Both the position numbers and the translations under genes were made by a program. Positions 58,820-64,000 of a DNA stretch of 64,000 nucleotides are shown piece by piece (positions within the stretch are counted from its first letter, which is position 1; each line of letters starts with the position of its first letter). This DNA is from Cordia subcordata (lineage: Eukaryota; Streptophyta; Magnoliopsida; Boraginales; Cordiaceae), in assembly GCA_028554755.1 (NCBI GenBank), contig JAPTOF010000024.1, positions 6,215,001 through 6,279,000 of the forward strand. The letters run 5' to 3'. The notes under the pieces are model-generated. The model saw nothing but the letters and a program-made list of their open reading frames with translations. It was not told where the DNA came from and did no database searches.

Positions 58820-60647
58820 TGATGTGTCTTTCGAGTGTGTGCAATATAGTGTGTACAAGTGCGGGTGTCGAACCATAGGGAGGCATGAATAATGTAGGTG
58901 AATTCTGTGCTTGGTGCTCTAAAAAGTGCTAAAAAGAAAGATCTAAACTAGACACATTTTTTTTTGGGGTTTTAGATTATCGGGAGCTCTAGGTAAAAAA
59001 AAAAAAAAAGACTAAACTATGAATAGGAAAAATGGGAACACAAGTTGGTCAAAAGGGAAGTAACAATTGAGAAGGGATTAGGGTGACTTCGACTTATGAA
59101 TGGGTAATTCTATACTCAAATGCTATGGGATTAAGGGATGATGGCTAACTATCATGAGTGCTCTTAACTAGGTTGCTAGTTAGTGTCCTAATTTCCCCCT
59201 AGGACTCGGTACAGGTCTGTCCCTAGGCGGCGCCTCCTAGAGCTACGGTGTGGTCCTTATGACCTAGGGCCTTAAAAGTGACTAACTTCCTAGGTGACTT
59301 AGAATGAACCTTCCTTAGTACCTAAACCTTTGGCTGGATTTAAAGCCAAGACCTAGTGTTGCTAAGGTCTGCTAAACCTATCCGGAAACCTATTGGCTGG
59401 ATTTAAAGCCAAAGGAGACTCGGTCTAGACTAGTCCTAAATTACGCTTCATCATTCTAAGGTCACTACAGCAGGATTTGACTTGCTAGTTCGTTCATACA
59501 TGTTCAAGGCCAATGTGCTCGTGAATAATGGAACCTATTCGACTACCAAACATCGTCATGTTCAGTTCACACCATTAGAAATAATTAACAACCAACATGT
59601 ATGCGTTATTGAAGTTATACTCATTACTAGGCATGCAAATATACATATAAACATGAATATAAGCATTACCCACTTCATAGACATGATTATAACATGGATT
59701 AGATGTGTTTAGTAACAAACAAACTTCAATTTATACACATGTTACTCATCTAGGCATTTTATCAAACACTTAGACATGAATGAGAAAATACCCATTTGAA
59801 CAAGAAAATTCAAAACATGTATATATATTCAGCCATCATATCCCATATCATAAGAGTATATAGTTAACCCATTACATAAGTTAAATCACCCTATACAAGT
59901 CTACTCAATCATAATAGGAAATAGAATGAAAGAGAGATAATGAAGCTTCTCTTTCATCCTAGCTAATCTTGTACAAAGCTTTTGAGCAAACTTGATTCCA
60001 AATGTTTGAACCCTCCAAATCAAGCTTGGTTCTTAGTGAGGAATGTGTGAAAAGTGTGTGTGTGGTGGGTGGAATCTAGGGTTTAGTGTGTGAGAATTTT
60101 AGCGTGAAGTGAATGTTAATCTTCCAAAAAGTCCTCTCTTCTTTCTGCAAAGTCGGGCCCTATTTATATGTTCTCAACACATTGGTCGACCGACTTCTGG
60201 ACCTAGCTCGACCGGCTTTTTGATGATGCTCTATGGACCGGCCGGTCGATCGACTTTGGAAGGGTAGTCGTCTGACAATCTTTAGCACCTTTCTGGAGTG
60301 GGCAGTCGACCTAGCCGGTCGACTGGCTCTTTTTCTTTGGTCGTCCGGCTGACTTTCTTCCTCCATTCTTTGTCTTTTCGGCCTCCGGTCTTCTCTCTTA
60401 GACCCGTTCGTCTCCCATCTTCATCACCTTTTATCGTCCAATCTCGATCTTAACCCAAAGTTCACCTAAATCATTAAAAACAAGCAATTAATGTAGCAAT
60501 TTGTCTCTTAAACTCAATATATACAATTGTTTACGCTTAAGTCTATTCTTATCAAAAGCACTACACTAATGCATCATTATGAGCACTCAACACCTCTTAA
60601 ATATAGGTAAATGACAATGCAAACACACACAAAAACACAACACATCA
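58820..60647. mobile_element. Solo LTR with perfect 5-bp target duplication
   Basis: It begins TGATGTGTCTTTCGAG and ends CACAACACATCA, so the terminal 8 bases TGATGTGT and ACACATCA are perfect inverted repeats. AGCAT stands on both sides (58815-58819 and 60648-60652). Removing it restores a LINE reading frame across the site (GLGNARHA to NAYTTLLAKMSW). The 1828 bp have no coding capacity. They contain GTGTCGAACCATAGGGAGG (58866-58884), text common in plant Gypsy LTRs, and a GC-rich block of GTCGACCGG-like repeats (60180-60350). It is clearly the product of LTR-LTR recombination. Transcription direction is undetermined. Confidence 0.85.
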
Positions 60648-61005
60648 AGCATGCCTCGCATTCCCAAGTCCCAGGCCCCTATTCTCCTTAAGTTAACAAA
60701 CCTTGTCCTAAGCAACCCAGTGGATTTTCCTTTTCTCCTTAGACAAACCCTAAATGAAATTACATTGAAGTCAATCAATTTTATTACACGTCTGCACTGG
60801 AAGAGTCGTTGTTTGCATTGCGTACAAGAGAGCTCTAATAATTGATTTGTGAGAGTGGCTTGCCCTGCAAAAGAGAGCACTTTCTGTTTCCTCCTTGCTA
60901 AACGTGACTGAAGCTTGGCTAAGATTACTCTATAAGTGCCTTTGTTAACCCTTGGATTAAGAATAGGGGTCCTCAAATAATTACCCAAAGAATAGGTCTT
61001 TAAAA
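60648..61005 (-). pseudogene. LINE reverse-transcriptase C-terminal part
   Basis: The minus strand reads LGNYLRTPILNPRVNKGTYR (about 60990-60930), then KLQSRLARRKQKVLSFAGQA. After a frame change it reads KRKIHWVA, DKVC, KENRGLGLGNARHA (to 60655). Typical LINE text is YLGIPI...V.K..Y..I..K...RL.GWK.K.LS.AGR..L, followed by IHLV.W..VC..K..GGLG..N. It is joined in sense to 58814 across the solo LTR. Further upstream RT is absent; at about 61010 the sequence changes to a TATC-type microsatellite. Confidence 0.8.
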
Positions 61006-62713
61006 CACTAGTCTATATCTATATCTATATCTATATATCTATATCTATACTAGATAATAAAGAAGAGTCTACTACACTATATGACCACCAAGTGTCGCAT
61101 TAATATTAGCTTTACTATTCTTTTGTCATGTGTCATGTTTTCTGCATATTTTTTGAAAAATAAAAAGACTAAACATTATTTTAAAAAAGAAAAGAGAAAT
61201 CTATTGCTCAAAAAGATGCCCAATATTCTTTTTCTAAAATTTATTAGATTTTGCAAAAATATAAAAGTTGCAGTCAATGTTAGATATTTAATTTGACAAA
61301 AATATATTTATGTTTTATCTTTTAGATTAATTGTCAAATTTGACCATTACCAATTATAAAAATATAAAAATACTCTTTTTTTCGTGTATCATACAAGTAC
61401 TATCACATTATATAAATATCAAAATAATTGTCAAAAATATTTTTTAATTTTGAAATTATTATATAATTTTTAATTTATATCACATTAAATAAATATAAAA
61501 ATTTTGAGTATCTCACAGATAGACATGCTATCTATCTACTACATTATATAGAAGAACTCAATTTAATATAATACTAACAAGTATTACACAAATATAATGA
61601 CAAGTGCTGCACAAATATAACCTTCTATTAAGTACTCATATTTTCAAGTCTCAATCCACAGCTATTCAAGTACCGAAACTCCAATTGATCTTCATCCAAC
61701 CGTCAAGATTTACATTCAAATTTATTCAAAATTGCCTTATTTAGTGAGATTTATATTAATTTACTAATTTATTTTAATACATACATATTACAACCAAAAA
61801 TCATGACACACAATCTGGATTTATTGCAAATATCTATGGTAACTCACTAATTTGGTTGTTATCAAATCTTGACCTATTTCAATTGATTTCTTTTACTATA
61901 AAAAAATCAGTGCTATTTGTGGTAAATTGAATTTTGGTTAATGTCGACAAATTGCCTTTTTTATTCATACGTTTTTTTATATTCAAATCCTATATTATAT
62001 ATTGTGCATTTTTTATCTAAAACTTTCACCCACATACGGCTGTACACATTGTAGATTTTTTATCCTTTTAGTTTTATTTTGTTCTTCTTGGTTAACTGTT
62101 TTCTTTTAAAATCGTATCTATCTTTTCTTCCAAAACGATCTTTTTACTACAAAATCGATAGCTGGTATTCCTTGATTCCTAGGTATTGAGATATTACAAT
62201 GCAGATTTCCTCGTGCCTCTTATCATATTTTTTCTCAATTTTCAAATATTCTTTACATATTAAACAATGAAACTTTTAGGGATTTCTGCCTATTATCCCA
62301 AATTTATGCTGATATAAGGGTTGATATATCAATGATCAAAATGATTATATGTAGATTGATGTCGTGATCCATGGTTTCAGTTTGTTCTCTTTCTTGCATG
62401 TGTTTCATTTTTGTAAATACTAATTAATACCTAGAGTTCTCACATATCTACTTCCTTTCACTTATTCTCTGTCCACATTTAATCGTAGTTTCGACTCAAC
62501 AGTTATGACTCTTTTAATCTTATTGTTTATGATCATAGCTTTTATTTCTTGCAAAGTATTAAAAACTCAACCTCTTTTTGGAGAAAAATTTACACTTGAT
62601 TCTTGGTTTCTCAAAGTTCTTTGCCTCAGTTGTGTCTCTTTCTCACTACCCTAAATGTTCACTCCCTGAGTTTTGTTTTTGTTTTAGTTCTTTTACCTCT
62701 CATTTCTTTGACA

Positions 62714-62755
<42 letters not shown>

Positions 62756-62811
62756 GAAAAAATAGTTTTTTTTAACTAAAATATATTTATATTTGCTTTG
62801 GCAATGGATTG
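61006..62811. other. Non-coding stretch with Helitron-like 5' termini
   Basis: A TATC/TATA microsatellite (61013-61050) runs into TCTATACTAGATAATAAAGA (61042-61061), then AGAGTCTACTACA. TCTATCTACTACATTATATA (61532-61551), then GAAGAACTC, is similar. Both resemble Helitron 5' ends (TCTATACTATATTATAAAAG type), but no hairpin-CTRR end was identified. (AT)n lies at 62718-62751. No gene is supported in this part. Confidence 0.4.
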
Positions 62812-63065
62812 TTGTGCCTGGATGACATGATCAGATTAATGGAAGATGCTGAAGATTTACGAGAAGCATTGATGATGTATGAAATGGAGGGTTGTGGCTG
62901 CATCATACCCAAGAGTTTTAAGAGGATGCTGAGTAGGTTAAGGAAGTCCAAGTCATGGATGAATGAAAAATGATGATATCTCATTTTGATCTCAATGGTG
63001 ATGGAGTCCTCAACCTCGATGAGTTTAAAGGTCATAATGTATTGTTAAATTTTGTGTACATATAG
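62812..63065 (+). pseudogene. Calmodulin-like (CML38/rgs-CaM-type) gene fragment
   Basis: CML proteins bind calcium through EF hands and act as cytosolic/nuclear sensors. The frame reads LCLDDMIRLMEDAEDLREAL, MMYEMEGCGCIIPKSFKRML and SRLRKSKSWMNEK, then a stop. In another frame it continues MMISHFDLNGDGVLNLDEFK to TAG at 63063. In CML37-39 relatives the text is LREAF..YEMEG.GCITPKSLKRMLSRLGESKS..EC..MI..FDLNGDGVL.FDEFK. The last EF-hand loop DLNGDGVLNLDE keeps all calcium ligands (D, N, D, V, N, E pattern). The N-terminal half with EF hands 1-2 is missing and there is at least one frameshift, so it is a fragment. Confidence 0.8.
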
Positions 63066-63547
63066 ATCTTTATTTGTTGATTAATAAACAAGTTATTTGT
63101 GTATTATAGCACCTTCACAGTCCCTTGAGTCTTTTAGATATTTATATAATTTGAAATCATTTTTTAATTTTTTGTACAATTGTAGTTTATGTATTGAATG
63201 TCAATTTTTTATTTCCTACCACATAATAATATGGGTTAAAAGAATGTCAATGGTTTTCTTTACCATTGTCGTGAGGAATTTGTTGCTTCATTACAATTTA
63301 TTTAGTAACAAATAAAGACATGCAAATGAGTAACTATTTCACTTAATAAGTGATTTAATATTTAATCACCAACTATAATTCCTTCAATCTGGGTAAAAGA
63401 ATAAGAGCATTTCCATTCAACTTTTTATTGTAAAACAATATACTGCCTTTTATAGTTCCTTTACAATCTCCAATTATAAAACCTTGAATATGTAACCATA
63501 AAATGATTGAGATTAGGCCACTTTGGCTACTACCATTAATTTGCCAT
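63066..63547. other. AT-rich spacer
   Basis: The ORF at 63097 has no motif. Nothing is recognised. Confidence 0.5.
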
Positions 63548-64000
63548 TGATAAGTCCTAAATAAGCTTTTAATTCATAATTAATTGTGCTTAATTCTTGA
63601 ATTGGATGCTCCTTAGTTAATGTTTTTGATGTGCTTTTGCATGTTTATGCTTGGAAACAAGAGGTTGATGCATTATATATGGGTTTAAGAGATTTTTGGA
63701 CGTGTTTGTAGCGGTCAAAACTCCATCACTTGAAAAAATGCCATTAATTTGCTACGCGGGTTTGACCAAGGTTGACCAAGAAGGAAAATATTTTTTCTGG
63801 ACTTTTGGAAGGAAATAGATTAAATTTAGAAGACTTTTTATTTTTTGGAAATTATATTTAAGGCTTTTACCTTATTATTCTTTTTGGGCCGAGATTTCTT
63901 ATCCAACAAGGAAAATAGGTTAGGGTTTTTCTTATATATATATATATATATATATACACCTCTTATATGCACTTTGGGGGAGACAACTTTTAGCAGACAA
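63548..64000 (+). mobile_element. Start of a Gypsy-like LTR, running off the window
   Basis: It starts TGATAAGTCCTAAATAAGC, a wording I associate with plant Gypsy LTRs. It continues with GACCAAGGTTGACCAAG and a promoter-like TTATATATATATATATA (63930-63952) about 50 bp before the window end. The 3' end and body are not visible, so the call rests on the start motif and promoter layout. Confidence 0.45.

Noticed and set aside
59482..59712. 76-codon ORF
   Set aside because: It lies inside the solo LTR and shows no family pattern.

Overview
This window is nuclear DNA of a flowering plant, most likely a eudicot. It is strongly AT-rich, with long non-coding stretches and introns with GT/AG borders. 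The proteins belong to plant families (GeBP, DUF1262, BED-finger/hAT-like, CML38-like), and the bulk is decayed plant transposable elements. I cannot name the species. I see no rRNA, tRNA, CRISPR or bacterial-style operon.

Only three genes look intact. (1) A five-exon gene at 21886-24087 (+) encodes a 292-residue protein with a conserved C-terminal half; every exon phase joins correctly. (2) A single-exon gene at 30174-30596 (+) encodes 140 residues that resemble only the C-terminal part of GeBP-family transcription factors. It sits behind a tandemly duplicated TATA-box promoter. (3) A single-exon gene at 38947-39495 (-) encodes a short 182-residue GeBP/DUF573 protein with both the DNA-binding domain and the C-terminal helix. 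The two GeBP-type genes face each other about 8.4 kb apart. Gene relics are a frameshifted DUF1262 fragment converging on gene 1 (24078-24704, -), a BED-finger pseudogene (33761-34081, -) and a calmodulin-like fragment (62812-63065, +).

Region by region: 0-9 kb holds a long LTR of a Gypsy/chromovirus-like element (minus, with primer binding site) and CACTA-type pieces. 9.2-13.2 kb holds a decayed Copia element (+). 13.5-16 kb holds two LTR-like blocks. 18.1-21 kb holds a PIF/Harbinger MITE with TTA target duplication, a minisatellite and a MULE-type element with a perfect 9-bp target duplication. 21.7-24.7 kb holds gene 1 and the DUF1262 relic. 27.9-28.9 kb holds a probable solo LTR. 30-39.5 kb holds the GeBP pair, rearranged LINE pieces, the BED-finger relic and two more MITEs. 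41.9-43.8 kb holds an inverted-repeat element interrupted by a second MULE-type element.

From 45.7 to 61 kb lies a clear nest. A LINE on the minus strand is split by a hAT transposon (46935-58509, imperfect 8-bp target duplication). The hAT is in turn split by a Copia element (48620-55963, minus). The same LINE is split again by a solo LTR (58820-60647, perfect AGCAT target duplication). The last 3 kb hold Helitron-like termini, the CML fragment and the start of another LTR running off the window.

The most interesting items are the truncated GeBP protein with its doubled promoter, the hAT fragment embedded inside the Copia element next to one LTR (a repair scar), and the conserved 292-residue gene. 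I found no convincing new multi-gene system.
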